Below are positions 14,192 to 22,701 of a stretch of 37,991 nt of DNA, in pieces (the stretch's first letter is position 1; each line of letters begins with the position of its first letter). The stretch is from assembly GCA_020054495.1 (NCBI GenBank), contig JAHWGK010000027.1, forward strand, positions 1-37,991. The letters are read 5' to 3'. The translations under genes were made by a program, and so were the position numbers. This DNA comes from Thermoplasmata archaeon (lineage in GTDB: Archaea > Thermoplasmatota > E2 > DHVEG-1). The notes under the pieces are model-generated. The model had not been told where the DNA came from and searched no databases. It worked only from the letters and a program-made list of their open reading frames with translations.

Positions 14192-14956
14192 ATGAAAAAA
14201 TCTAATGAAGGAAAAAAAGAATTATCATTATTAAAGATTCTAGAGATAATTGGGATTATTGGAGCAATTATTACCTCAGGTATTTCATTATCTTTTTCCC
14301 TAGATTCTAATAAAGTCGCAAAGGACTCCCTAGATTTGTCAAAAGAAGCACATGAAGCAATGCTGCCACTTCTTAAACCAATATTAAATGTCGAGAATTC
14401 GGAGGTAAACTGTATTTTTAATCTAGAAAATGAAACAGTTTTGAAATATAACTCATCATATAAAATAGAAAATATTACATACCATAACGATTCGACAGAT
14501 ACCGCAACTGTTAACATCACATTTTTTAACTTTTCATTTATTGATAAAATCAATGTAACATTTAGTTCTGTTAATGTTAACATCAAATATGATATAATTA
14601 ACAAAGGTAATGTGATTGCAGAAGATCTTAATTCAACTATTTATTTAGGATTTTTTTCAGAAGATATACCTGACAATGAGAAAGTGAAAACGATTGATTC
14701 TCGTTCATTTGTTAATTGTGTTTATTCCAATTCTCCTGTTTCAATAAATTTATCATTTAATTTAAGAACAAGAAGATTTATTGAAAACGAGGATGTTGCA
14801 CTGATTATTAGATTGGAATGTATCGATAATGTATCTAAGGATAGGATTGTTAAGACACATTGGGGAAAATTTAATTTACAAACTGATAAATTGATTTGGA
14901 TGACAACAGAAGAAGTAAATCACCTTGAGCCATATTATCTTGAATTAACTCAATAA
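14192..14956 (+). CDS. Membrane-anchored protein with glycosylation-rich ectodomain (254 aa)
   Basis: One N-terminal helix (about residues 14-36) is preceded by a lysine-rich cytoplasmic tip. It is followed by a short helical linker (KVAKDSLDLSKEAHEAM) and a beta-rich domain of about 190 residues. That domain has many NxS/T sequons (for example NENTV, NSS, NIT, NVTF), which suggests it faces outside. GGGGAG lies before the ATG. The gene starts 49 bases after the stop of the preceding gene on the same strand, so co-transcription is likely. No family recognised. Confidence 0.65.
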   Translation: MKKSNEGKKELSLLKILEIIGIIGAIITSGISLSFSLDSNKVAKDSLDLSKEAHEAMLPLLKPILNVENSEVNCIFNLENETVLKYNSSYKIENITYHNDSTDTATVNITFFNFSFIDKINVTFSSVNVNIKYDIINKGNVIAEDLNSTIYLGFFSEDIPDNEKVKTIDSRSFVNCVYSNSPVSINLSFNLRTRRFIENEDVALIIRLECIDNVSKDRIVKTHWGKFNLQTDKLIWMTTEEVNHLEPYYLELTQ

Positions 14957-15036
14957 AATGTGTTTGTAATTATATCGAATTACTATTTTAATTCTATAGC
15001 ATAGATTAATATTCTTCCTTTAGATTATTATCTTGA

Positions 15037-15906
15037 ATGAATAAGAAAATTATCTGGGATATAATTAGATTAGTAATTTGTATTCTATATATTGCAATTT
15101 TAGTTTTAATTTTTTCAATTCTAATGTCATTGTATACTGATATAGACTTTCAAAATGTATTTACTTTTATGTCACTATTGGCTACAATTATAGCTTTAAT
15201 ATATGCTTTGAAATCTGGAAAAACTATAAAAGATAGCAATATCTTAAATAAAGATATTAAGACAAATATAGATAATCTAGATCTTAAACTTACAGATTTA
15301 GACAAGATTATCAATACTTCAAACGAAATGTCAAAAAAAACTGATAACACACTAACTTCTATGTTAAATCTTGATTTTCAAAAACATATAGGACTAATTG
15401 AGGATTTAAGATTTAAATTAAAAGAACCCAATAACTTATTAGTAAATAGAGAAATAATGGGATGGAAATGTTATACGTATATAAGAGAATCTGTGGATAT
15501 TATAAGTAATACCAAAGTAGATATTCAGTCCGTTAAAAGATTTTTAAATATATTTAATCATTATTTAGGCGAAATAAAAAAAATTAGAAAAAAACCTAAA
15601 AATGCACCTGAATTTGGATATTCTTATAGTTTGGAAGAAATACATCATCTTTTTATGATGTTTAAGAAGATACTTAATCTAGATAAGTTCTTTACAGGAA
15701 AGGAATTAACAAAATTAGATTATAAGAAAAAAACAAATAGAGCAATAAGTCATTTAAGATATATTATACGAGAAAATGAAGATGTTAAAATAGATTTGGA
15801 GTATATTACGAAAATTGATAATATTTTATCTCCTATACGTAAAGAAAATAAGACTGAAAAATTCTATAATGTTGATAAAAAAATAAGAGATTTATATAAT
15901 TCTTAA
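15037..15906 (+). CDS. Two-helix membrane protein with coiled-coil domain (289 aa)
   Basis: Two N-terminal helices (about residues 10-32 and 39-58), then a heptad-like stretch with repeated hydrophobic positions (KTNIDNLDLKLTDLDKIIN, up to about 108). A helical, lysine-rich domain with no recognised motif follows. This resembles the helices-plus-coiled-coil layout of many membrane-associated effectors or sensors, but no enzyme motif is seen. It lies 80 bases after the preceding gene on the same strand. Confidence 0.65.
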   Translation: MNKKIIWDIIRLVICILYIAILVLIFSILMSLYTDIDFQNVFTFMSLLATIIALIYALKSGKTIKDSNILNKDIKTNIDNLDLKLTDLDKIINTSNEMSKKTDNTLTSMLNLDFQKHIGLIEDLRFKLKEPNNLLVNREIMGWKCYTYIRESVDIISNTKVDIQSVKRFLNIFNHYLGEIKKIRKKPKNAPEFGYSYSLEEIHHLFMMFKKILNLDKFFTGKELTKLDYKKKTNRAISHLRYIIRENEDVKIDLEYITKIDNILSPIRKENKTEKFYNVDKKIRDLYNS

Positions 15907-15978
15907 TCATAATAGGGTAACTGATAATAATCTGTATCGGAAATTCTTTTAAACTCAATTTTTATTTTATATTTCAAT

Positions 15979-16206
15979 ATGGGTTTTATTGACATAAATG
16001 TTAAACCATCCACTATTGGTTTCGTAGTTGTAGGCACAATCGTTGCTTTATTAGGAACTGGCGAATTAATGAATAGACTTGATGCTTGGTTAGGAACAGA
16101 TAGTGGTGTGGGAGATACATACATCACTATTGCTCTATTTATGATATTATTGATCATAATTGTTTTTTTATTAGTTGTAGTTAGAGAAATGTTTTTTAGA
16201 GAATAG
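15979..16206 (+). CDS. Small two-helix membrane protein (75 aa)
   Basis: Helix 1 at about residues 12-31 (GFVVVGTIVALLGTGELM) and helix 2 at about 48-68, joined by a short Asp/Gly-rich loop and ending in a charged VREMFFRE tail. Size and layout resemble holin-like or small pore-forming proteins, but this is only a shape argument. It ends eight bases before the convergent stop of the ribbon-helix-helix gene. Confidence 0.6.
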   Translation: MGFIDINVKPSTIGFVVVGTIVALLGTGELMNRLDAWLGTDSGVGDTYITIALFMILLIIIVFLLVVVREMFFRE

Positions 16207-16214
16207 TAATTTTT

Positions 16215-16385
16215 TTATTTATCTTTATAATATTTAATTAACCTTTCAATAACTTCAGAGTAGGTTTCTCCTTTTTCCGCGATTTCGAAAAGTTCATCTT
16301 TAACGTGTTTCCTAATTCTAATTGTTGGCATTATTGCATCAACCGGATTTTTTGTGGATTTCTTTTGTGAAGGTCTACGAACCAT
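16215..16385 (-). CDS. Ribbon-helix-helix regulator (56 aa)
   Basis: A 56-residue frame. The basic N-terminus (VRRPSQKKS) is followed by MPTIRIRKHVKDEL, then FEIAEKGETYSEVIERLI: a beta strand, helix and helix as in CopG/Arc-type repressors. It is divergent from the integrase gene. The intergenic region carries a perfect 30-base palindrome next to the integrase and a matching TATACACTGTATA site next to this gene. It is probably the repressor of both its own gene and the integrase. Confidence 0.8.
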   Translation of the reverse strand: MVRRPSQKKSTKNPVDAIMPTIRIRKHVKDELFEIAEKGETYSEVIERLIKYYKDK

Positions 16386-16394
16386 TAACTCTTG

Positions 16395-16407
16395 TATACA
16401 CTGTATA
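16395..16407. promoter_or_regulatory. Second operator-like site near the regulator gene
   Basis: TATACACTGTATA, 10 bases upstream of the regulator's ATG. It matches the first 13 bases of the core of the large palindrome at 16461-16490, which suggests that one protein binds both. Confidence 0.55.
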
Positions 16408-16460
16408 TTATTAAACTTTATTTATTTCATTTTTCTCCTTATAACATACCAAAATCTTTA

Positions 16461-16490
16461 TATATATACACTGTATACAGTGTATATATA
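16461..16490. promoter_or_regulatory. Perfect 30-base palindrome in the integrase promoter
   Basis: The half-site TATATATACACTGTA is followed directly by its exact reverse complement. It begins just after CTTTA and overlaps the TATA box and expected transcription start of the integrase gene (ATG at 16505). A bound regulator would block transcription. Confidence 0.75.
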
Positions 16491-16504
16491 AGGGCGTTTT
16501 TATT

Positions 16505-17527
16505 ATGAAATTCCAGAAGTATATCAGTGAATTTGAGAATTATTTAATTAGTAATAATAGTTCAAAAGCAACTATTAAATCTTACACAAGAACAATTACT
16601 CAATTACTAAAATTTTTAAACAAATATCCAACGGATATTGTAGAAAAAGATATTGAAAAATTCAAGCTTTATGCAATTCAAATAAAAAAGTATGATAACA
16701 ATACATTAGTTCCAAAGTATTGTGCAATAAATGCATTTATGCAGTTTTTAAAAAAACCAATTAAACTTAAACCACCAAAGAAGAGAGTTAAAAACAAAAT
16801 ACCATTAACCGTAGATGAAATAAAACAATTATTTCAAGCATCTGAAGATGATTTTAGAGATAATGCAATTCTAAAAGTCTTATATTATAGCCAAATTAGA
16901 AGATCAGAACTATCAAATCTAAATGTTGAAGATATTGATTTCGAAAGACAAAAAATCAGAATTAACAAAGGTAAAGGAAATCAATATGATGAAATAAACA
17001 TACATCCAGATGCGCTAAGAGCAATTGCAAACTATTTAAAAGTAAGAGAACTACCACAAACAGAACATAAAAATGCACTATTTCTAAGCATAGAAAGAAA
17101 AAGAATAGGAAGAACAGATATATCAACAACAATTAAAAAATATGCATACAAAGCAGGAATAACAAAACGAGTGTATCCTCATCTTTTTAGAATATCAAGT
17201 ATAACACATATGGCTGAAAAAGGACTAAATCTAGAAGAAATAAGAATGCAAAGCAGACACAAGAAATATGATACTCTTCAAAGCTATGTCCAAATGTCAA
17301 ATAAACACATTAAAAATGCATACATGAAATCAATGGATTTGTATAATGATAGTAAAAAACACAAGACAGAAGCAGAACCAAGAATTACTAGTAATAATCC
17401 ATCGGATATTAAGATACAATTAGCCAATAAATTAGCACGAGGTGAGATAACACCAGAGATGTATTTACAAGTCATAAGTTCTCTAAAAGATTCTTTCGAG
17501 ACAGAAGGAGTATACAGTTACCAGTAA
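16505..17527 (+). CDS. int: Tyrosine recombinase / integrase
   Basis: A 340-residue integrase with an N-terminal SAM-like core-binding domain (about 1-90) and a catalytic domain (about 98-275). The catalytic set is visible: R132 in QIRRSEL, K155 in INKGKG, H226 and R229 in PHLFRISS, H252 in SRHKKYDT, and the nucleophile Y261. A C-terminal tail of about 60 residues follows. The gene is intact, not split by the attachment site as in SSV-type viruses. It ends 79 bases from the rnpB 3' end, where an integrase sits in elements inserted into RNA genes. It should catalyse integration and excision between the 26-base cores. Confidence 0.93.
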   Translation: MKFQKYISEFENYLISNNSSKATIKSYTRTITQLLKFLNKYPTDIVEKDIEKFKLYAIQIKKYDNNTLVPKYCAINAFMQFLKKPIKLKPPKKRVKNKIPLTVDEIKQLFQASEDDFRDNAILKVLYYSQIRRSELSNLNVEDIDFERQKIRINKGKGNQYDEINIHPDALRAIANYLKVRELPQTEHKNALFLSIERKRIGRTDISTTIKKYAYKAGITKRVYPHLFRISSITHMAEKGLNLEEIRMQSRHKKYDTLQSYVQMSNKHIKNAYMKSMDLYNDSKKHKTEAEPRITSNNPSDIKIQLANKLARGEITPEMYLQVISSLKDSFETEGVYSYQ

Positions 17528-17606
17528 AACATGAACTTCTAACCGAACAAAAACAGCAAACCATAAGACAGAAGCCGTCAAAAAGTAGCTAATCTGGTCA
17601 GAAGTT

Positions 17607-17632
17607 GCTGGGTGTAGGCCGTAAGCCCCTTT
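17607..17632 (-). repeat. Attachment-site copy A: the true 3' end of rnpB
   Basis: This is the last 26 bases of the RNase P RNA gene (on the sense strand it reads AAAGGGGCTTACGGCC… and ends in CCCAGC). It includes universal region V and the 3' strand of helix P1, so it cannot drift freely. That makes it a stable target like a tRNA 3' end. Confidence 0.9.
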
Positions 17633-17906
17633 CTGTTTTAAACGGTATTCTACTATGCGTCCTACCTTTGAGCAGTCTGGATAACTGATCTCAATGTTTG
17701 GACTTGCTCCAGGAGCAGATAGATCGTTTCATCAAATCTCAAGAAGACCTCATCACCAAGTGAATCATAGCATTATTTCTTGAGCTGTGTCGTTTCTGTA
17801 TCTCCACAAGGATTCTCACCCTTACTGCTTATGCAGTTTCCTGATCCAGAACGAGAGGGGACTTTCCTCAGCGATATCCGCCGTCAACCGTCCACCTACG
17901 CCCAGC
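17607..17906 (-). ncRNA. rnpB: RNase P RNA
   Basis: Minus-strand RNA of about 300 bases. The conserved regions are visible on the sense strand: region I GAGGAAAGTCCCC (17853-17871), the region II-like ACAGAAACGA (17790-17799), region IV GGAGCAAGTCCAAACA (17695-17710) and region V ACAGAAAGGGGCTTACGG at the 3' end. The ends pair as helix P1: GCTGGGCGTAGG with CCTACACCCAGC, one mismatch. It is far less A+T-rich than its surroundings. A TATA box lies about 27 bases upstream. Past the 3' end the sense strand enters the element and meets a T5 run (17580-17584). It is the catalytic subunit that trims tRNA 5' ends. A protein partner, Pop5, is encoded at 35594. Confidence 0.95.
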
Positions 17907-17928
17907 ATAAGTATGGTAAGATATTTTG

Positions 17929-17938
17929 CTTATAAATG
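17929..17938 (-). promoter_or_regulatory. TATA box of rnpB
   Basis: ATTTATAAGC on the minus strand, centred about 27 bases before the inferred RNA 5' end at 17906. This spacing supports the assigned 5' end. Confidence 0.65.
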
Positions 17939-17959
17939 TTTGTAAAAAGAGAGAAGGAG

Positions 17960-19567
17960 TTAGGTTGGAAAAGAAGAAATAGATTCTTTTTCATCAACAA
18001 TTTCATATTCAAAATAAATTCTTGTTTTAAACCAGGTTTCTACGTTTTTTGGAATATCAACAGTAAGAGTAACCTTCTTTTTCATTCCTGGATCTAAAGA
18101 GGAAATTGTCTCACTTTCTGAATTTGCCGTTAACCCACTAATTTTATAAAAACCGCCTATAACATTAACATTTTCAGCAGTCTCAATGCCAAGGTTTTCT
18201 ACAATCAATACAACCTTTACAAAGTCGCCCATTTCTGTATTGGTATAAATAGTCAGACTGTCACCCTTCCAATTATGACTAAGCAAAGATCTAGATGAGA
18301 TAGGATAAACCGTTACATCTGAACTAGATCCTACATATTCACTTGGTATAAAACCACAAGGCTTTCCTCCAGTTGTTGTCTCTAAAAAATAGTAATTATC
18401 TATAAAATAATCATAATTAGGAATGGCACTTTCATTTAAGTGTACTCCAACAGCCATGTGGTTAGGTAATCTAAGTAAGGCAACATCATAACCTAAATTA
18501 TATAGAAGTGAAGCAGTGAGAATCGCTTTATCCTCACAATCTCCTTTACCATAAAACAATGTCTCCACAGGATAACGCGGATATTCAAAAGAGCTGTTTG
18601 TATCGCTATCACTTTCATATTTTAGACTTTTTTGTACAAAAGATGCCACATAATTTATTATTTCAACATCACTGCTACTTGAAAATCCAAACATAATGAT
18701 GTCGAGAAGAATATCAATGTATTGATTATCATATGGATCGAAGACATAAAGCCCATAGTCTTCATTGCTGATTCTATCAAGACTTGTGTAGTAGTCATAT
18801 AGATATTCAGGTTTAGGAATATTAAACCGGTGATTACCATTATATTGCCAACTAAATGTTTTGATAGGAACGTTATTTTCACTATTAACTGAAAAAGAGC
18901 CAGTAGCTAGTGTAATTTCACTTATATCTATTATTTCAACAGTAAATGTACTACCATCAGACGGTTTAGTCTCACTGTAAACAAAGCAATCAATATATTC
19001 GCTATCACCTGGCATAACGACACTTGGTAATATATGTCCAGTGATTTCCTCAGAATCCATTGTTACTTTTACATCGTAAGGATACACCAGAGTATCACCG
19101 CTATTTTCCACCCGCATTCTTAATCCTAATAATGACTTGTCCCCTAACCCTATATCACGTTCCCACCATTTCTGTTCACAAGAAGTAATGGATAGAGCTG
19201 GACCTAAAAACAAAAATGATTCTGAATATATTTCTTTATTATCGTTGTCGTATACTCTCAATTTATATAGACCAGGTGTAGCAGTATTTCTTGATTCAGC
19301 TAGATGAAGAATTGCATTGTGACTCCCTTTAAAGAAAAAGTCGGAATCAAGTAATAAAGAGTCAGGTCCAATAAGTTTTACAGTTACGGTACCCGAGCAA
19401 GAAAACGTGATATTCAAACCGGCAAAACCTTCATCGTCATATATGCTCCAAGAACTCGATGAAAAGCTGGTACCACCAAATAATTCATCAAATATACACC
19501 CTGAAAATGAACAAAGTAAAACTGTTATTGTTACTACCCAAAGAATAATCTTTTTAGTTAGAGGCAT
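17960..19567 (-). CDS. Lipoprotein with transglutaminase-like domain (535 aa)
   Basis: The signal peptide ends in a lipobox-like FSGC (Cys24), so the protein is probably lipid-anchored outside the membrane. Residues about 35-225 look like two beta-sandwich domains. Residues 300-400 form a transglutaminase-like cysteine-peptidase core: Cys344 in GKGDCEDKAIL, His370 in PNHMAVGVH, and an acidic residue near FLETT (Glu396). A C-terminal CARDB-like beta domain (DFVKVVLIVENLGIETAENV) follows. Many archaeal proteins of this type are thought to process surface proteins; the substrate is unknown. It starts five bases after the aminotransferase stop on the same strand, so the two are likely co-transcribed. 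Confidence 0.8.
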   Translation of the reverse strand: MPLTKKIILWVVTITVLLCSFSGCIFDELFGGTSFSSSSWSIYDDEGFAGLNITFSCSGTVTVKLIGPDSLLLDSDFFFKGSHNAILHLAESRNTATPGLYKLRVYDNDNKEIYSESFLFLGPALSITSCEQKWWERDIGLGDKSLLGLRMRVENSGDTLVYPYDVKVTMDSEEITGHILPSVVMPGDSEYIDCFVYSETKPSDGSTFTVEIIDISEITLATGSFSVNSENNVPIKTFSWQYNGNHRFNIPKPEYLYDYYTSLDRISNEDYGLYVFDPYDNQYIDILLDIIMFGFSSSSDVEIINYVASFVQKSLKYESDSDTNSSFEYPRYPVETLFYGKGDCEDKAILTASLLYNLGYDVALLRLPNHMAVGVHLNESAIPNYDYFIDNYYFLETTTGGKPCGFIPSEYVGSSSDVTVYPISSRSLLSHNWKGDSLTIYTNTEMGDFVKVVLIVENLGIETAENVNVIGGFYKISGLTANSESETISSLDPGMKKKVTLTVDIPKNVETWFKTRIYFEYEIVDEKESISSFPT

Positions 19568-19572
19568 GCAAA

Positions 19573-20796
19573 TTATAAAACAACTTTCCTCTTTTCAAGT
19601 TTTTCCTTAATTACATTACCTAGTCTTTCCATACCTTCTTTGATTTGATCATTAGATGAATAAGAAAAATTTAATCTCATAGATCTTTCGCCACCACCAT
19701 CAACATGAAAAGCCTTACCATGAACATATGCTACTTTCTGTTTTATTGCATCTAAAAACATGGTTTCAGTATCTATGCCATCTGGTAGAGTTGGCCAAGC
19801 AAACATTCCACCCTTAGGTTTATAGCAAACATAGCCTTCTGGGAAATACTTCTCCATGGTATCCATCATAAGATCCCGTTTAGGTTTATACATTTCACAA
19901 AGTTTCATAATATGTAAATCCAAAGAACCACGTCTAATAAATTCACTTACGATAAACTGGGTAAATGTATTAGTACAAAGATCAAGGGCCTGCTTGCACA
20001 CAATCATTTTTCTAGTAAGTTCATCTGAAGCTATAGTCCACGCAAGTCTAAAACCAGGAGCAAGAATCTTTGAAAAAGTTGACATAAAAATAACTCGACC
20101 TTCATCATCAAAAGTCTTTATTGGTTTAACCGGCGAAGAATCATAAGTAAGTTTCATATAGGGATCATCTTCAACAATAATTAGATCATAATTATTTGCA
20201 ATGTCTATTAGCTTTTTTCTGCGGGATTCAGGCATCACAACTCCTGCAGGATTCTGAAATGTTGGTACAACATAGATAAACTTTGGAACACCACCTTCCT
20301 TGATTAATTTTTTAATTTCCTCCTCTAAAATATCCATCCTCATACCATCTTTATCTACAGGAATACCAGACAAATTGCTCTCATAGCTTCTAAAAGCATT
20401 TATTCCTCCTAAATAAGTTGGAAGTCCAACAATTGCGGTATCCCCTGGGTTAAGGAACATTTTGCCAACTGTATCCAATGCCTGCTGAGATCCACTAGTA
20501 ATTATAATATTATCAGCAGTTGTTTCTATACCATCCTTACAAGCTCTTTCTGCAACGATTTCTCGAAGTTCTTCAAGACCTTGAGTGGTTCCATATTGAA
20601 GAGCGACTTTTCCTTTGTTTTTCATAACAAAATCTATGACGCTCTCTAATTCATCAACTGGAAAAGAGTTTGGATTCGGCAAGCCACCAGCAAATGAAAT
20701 AATCTCAGGGTCCTGGGTAAGTTTAAGTAATTCTCTGATAACGGATTTTCTCATTTTTCCGGCTCTATCTGAGTATAATCTGTTAATATCAACCAT
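19573..20796 (-). CDS. PLP-dependent aminotransferase, class I/II (LysN/2-aminoadipate type)
   Basis: A 407-residue fold-type I aminotransferase of usual length. ISFAGGLPNPNSFP near the N-terminus is the signature of the 2-aminoadipate/MocR-like subgroup. Other motifs are TSGSQQALD, PTFQNPAG (178-185), the ED-DPY segment with the PLP-ring Asp (209-213), and the Schiff-base Lys243 in STFSKILAPGFR. It transfers amino groups between amino acids and 2-oxo acids; related archaeal enzymes act on aromatic or branched-chain amino acids or 2-aminoadipate. It is the first gene of a two-gene unit with the transglutaminase-like lipoprotein, although no functional link is obvious. Confidence 0.9.
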   Translation of the reverse strand: MVDINRLYSDRAGKMRKSVIRELLKLTQDPEIISFAGGLPNPNSFPVDELESVIDFVMKNKGKVALQYGTTQGLEELREIVAERACKDGIETTADNIIITSGSQQALDTVGKMFLNPGDTAIVGLPTYLGGINAFRSYESNLSGIPVDKDGMRMDILEEEIKKLIKEGGVPKFIYVVPTFQNPAGVVMPESRRKKLIDIANNYDLIIVEDDPYMKLTYDSSPVKPIKTFDDEGRVIFMSTFSKILAPGFRLAWTIASDELTRKMIVCKQALDLCTNTFTQFIVSEFIRRGSLDLHIMKLCEMYKPKRDLMMDTMEKYFPEGYVCYKPKGGMFAWPTLPDGIDTETMFLDAIKQKVAYVHGKAFHVDGGGERSMRLNFSYSSNDQIKEGMERLGNVIKEKLEKRKVVL

Positions 20797-20882
20797 AAAA
20801 GTTCTCCAGCCCTCAGAATAAAATATTGTTTTATATGTATTTCGTAAAAAAATTGAAATATTAGTAAATCTATAGAGGAGCG

Positions 20883-21125
20883 TTATTTTTCTTTTACTTT
20901 AGAAAACAACGGTTCTAGGTGTTCGTCAAAGGCAGGCATTGTTTCCAAAGTGTCTCTGCAGATATTGAACCGATGAATAATATGCAATGCTAATTCTTCA
21001 TCTGAAGACATTGTTCCTTTTTTACCAGTAAACATCTTACTAATATTTTCATCAAAATCTAATGGTTCGTCACCCATATTCTCATTAACTATACTAAGAA
21101 AGCTACATATAAGTCTTTGTATCAT
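20883..21125 (-). CDS. Small acidic protein, unknown (80 aa)
   Basis: An acidic, helical-looking protein without recognised motif. The part from Met17 (MGDEPLDFDENISKMF) to the end (EPLFSKVKEK) has ordinary codon use and composition, so the start may be that internal ATG. It is on the same strand as, and upstream of, the aminotransferase gene. Real but uncharacterised, or possibly spurious. Confidence 0.45.
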   Translation of the reverse strand: MIQRLICSFLSIVNENMGDEPLDFDENISKMFTGKKGTMSSDEELALHIIHRFNICRDTLETMPAFDEHLEPLFSKVKEK

Positions 21126-21591
21126 AACAGTAATCCAGAAGGTAGCTATAAAAGAAGTAGAAATTGCACAATTTGAAGACGAGTGATAAACACGTTCTCC
21201 TTATGATGGTCATCGTAATTTTGTAGAAACGGTCAATAAAATCTTACACTCCAAATTACTGCATAAAAAAAACAATTAAACAGTAGAAAAAAAGGTTTAT
21301 AGAAGTGACTCTCTGAAGCGAAATAAGCGTACTACAAGGCTCCAGTTATTTGAATTAGCAATAATAATACAATTATAACTGAGATAAAACAAACACTCAC
21401 TATGTCCTCTTTTTGTTTCTTGTTGATATGCATCCCTTCCTAGATTAAATATAGAAAAAAGCCTTATGTATCTTTTTTGTAGGTGAGTATGCAGATGCAT
21501 ATGTAGGTTAATTGTAAGTCTAATTAAGACTAGAAAGATTTATTAGTAAAATCAAAGCTTCACCTCAGATTGTTATATAGAGAGGTATACC
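21126..21591. other. Gene-free stretch of about 465 bases
   Basis: Between the small acidic gene and the nucleotidyltransferase gene. I see no convincing coding frame, tRNA or long hairpin. The right end should hold the promoter of the 21592 gene; GAGAGGT just before its ATG is the ribosome site. An undetected small RNA cannot be excluded. Confidence 0.4.
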
Positions 21592-22620
21592 ATGGAAGCA
21601 ATTATGCTAGCAGGAGGATTTGGCACCCGTCTTAGACCATTAACATATACTAGAGCAAAGTCATTATTGCCAATACTAAATAAACCTATGATAGTTCACC
21701 TTATAGAAACTCTTCCAGATGAAGTAAACAAGGTAATCCTTGCAGTAAATTATAGAAATGATCAAATTGAAAAATATTTCAAGGAACATGATTGTGGTAA
21801 GGAAATCATTGTTAATGATGAATCAAAACCTCTTGGTACAGGAGGAGCTGTTAAATTTGCTGAAAAACACATTTCAGAGCGTTTTCTTGTTTTAAATAGT
21901 GATGTAATATGCTCGCTAAATCTTAGTGATATGATAAAGTTTCATATTAAAAACCAAAGCATGTCTACAATTTCACTTTGGCCTGTAGAAAATGTTTCTG
22001 AGTTTGGCGTTGCAGATGTAAAAGAAAATGGAAATATCGTAGACTTTGTAGAAAAACCTAAAGCAGAGGATGCGCCATCTGAATTTATAAATGCAGGAGC
22101 TTACTGTTTAGAACCAGATATTTTAGACTATATAGATACTGGCCGTCTAATTTCAATGGAGAAAGAAATATTTCCTCAGATAATCAAAGATACGGGACGG
22201 TTTTATGGCTTTAAATTTGAAGGTTATTGGATGGATATAGGTAGGATAACAAGCTATATTGAAGCGCATAAATTTCTAATGCAAAAGAAAAAAATAGATA
22301 TTTGTAAAGGGGATAATTGTGAGATATATGGGATATTGAAGGAATCTTGTATCGGAAATAATGTTTATATTGGAAAAGGCTCGAAGCTTAATTCAACTAT
22401 TGTTTATGATAATGTAGTAATTAATGATAATGTTAATTTAACAGGCTGTGTAGTTGGTGAAAATTGTAAAATTGGAAGTTTTTCAGATCTTAAAAATTCA
22501 GTTTTAGGTGATAATGAAATTGCAGAAGAAGAAACAATATTGGATAACAAAGTTATTTGGTCTCAACCTATTCCAAAAGGATATCCTGATAAACAGATTG
22601 GTAATGTAATAGAGGAATAA
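21592..22620 (+). CDS. Sugar-phosphate nucleotidyltransferase with left-handed beta-helix tail
   Basis: A 342-residue protein. The N-terminal nucleotidyltransferase domain starts with the signature LAGGFGTRLRPLT (residues 6-18) and has KSLLPILNKPM and the LNSDVI metal site. From about residue 240 there are hexapeptide repeats of a left-handed beta-helix (IGNNVYIGKGSKLNSTIV). It makes an NDP-sugar from a sugar-1-phosphate and NTP, as in mannose-1-phosphate guanylyltransferase or glucose-1-phosphate nucleotidyltransferases. The following gene, a phosphohexomutase, would supply the sugar-1-phosphate, so the pair serves one nucleotide-sugar pathway, probably for surface glycans or N-glycosylation. 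Confidence 0.9.
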   Translation: MEAIMLAGGFGTRLRPLTYTRAKSLLPILNKPMIVHLIETLPDEVNKVILAVNYRNDQIEKYFKEHDCGKEIIVNDESKPLGTGGAVKFAEKHISERFLVLNSDVICSLNLSDMIKFHIKNQSMSTISLWPVENVSEFGVADVKENGNIVDFVEKPKAEDAPSEFINAGAYCLEPDILDYIDTGRLISMEKEIFPQIIKDTGRFYGFKFEGYWMDIGRITSYIEAHKFLMQKKKIDICKGDNCEIYGILKESCIGNNVYIGKGSKLNSTIVYDNVVINDNVNLTGCVVGENCKIGSFSDLKNSVLGDNEIAEEETILDNKVIWSQPIPKGYPDKQIGNVIEE

Positions 22621-22701
22621 TAGATTTGAAAAAAACAATAAAGAAAACCTATTTATTATAAGTTTAGTTAACGCATCTCACTAATTTAATGGTGGTTTGG
22701 T

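Larger units (their letters stand above)
12485..17632. mobile_element. Integrative element 1 at the rnpB 3' end (with integrase)
   Basis: A 5.1-kb segment bounded by rnpB-end copies B and A. It holds, left to right, a three-helix membrane protein, a possible caspase-like membrane protein, two more membrane-anchored proteins, a two-helix small protein, a ribbon-helix-helix regulator and a tyrosine integrase 79 bases from the rnpB 3' end. Insertion leaves rnpB complete, because the attachment core restores its last 26 bases. No replication or capsid gene is recognisable. Confidence 0.8.

Noticed and set aside
14167-14604. Reverse-strand frame opposite the glycosylation-rich membrane protein
   Set aside because: A shadow of the plus-strand gene, which has a good ribosome site (GGGGAG) and a membrane-anchor layout.
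9084-17632. The rnpB-end repeats as a widely spaced CRISPR or transposon-end array
   Set aside because: Spacing is 0.6-5 kb and irregular, all copies face the same way, and the repeat equals the 3' end of rnpB, so attachment-site duplication explains it better than CRISPR or terminal inverted repeats.
21297-21500. Reverse-strand 67-codon frame in the gene-free stretch
   Set aside because: Its composition (many Arg, Tyr, Cys and rare codons) is unlike neighbouring genes, and no start signals are seen.
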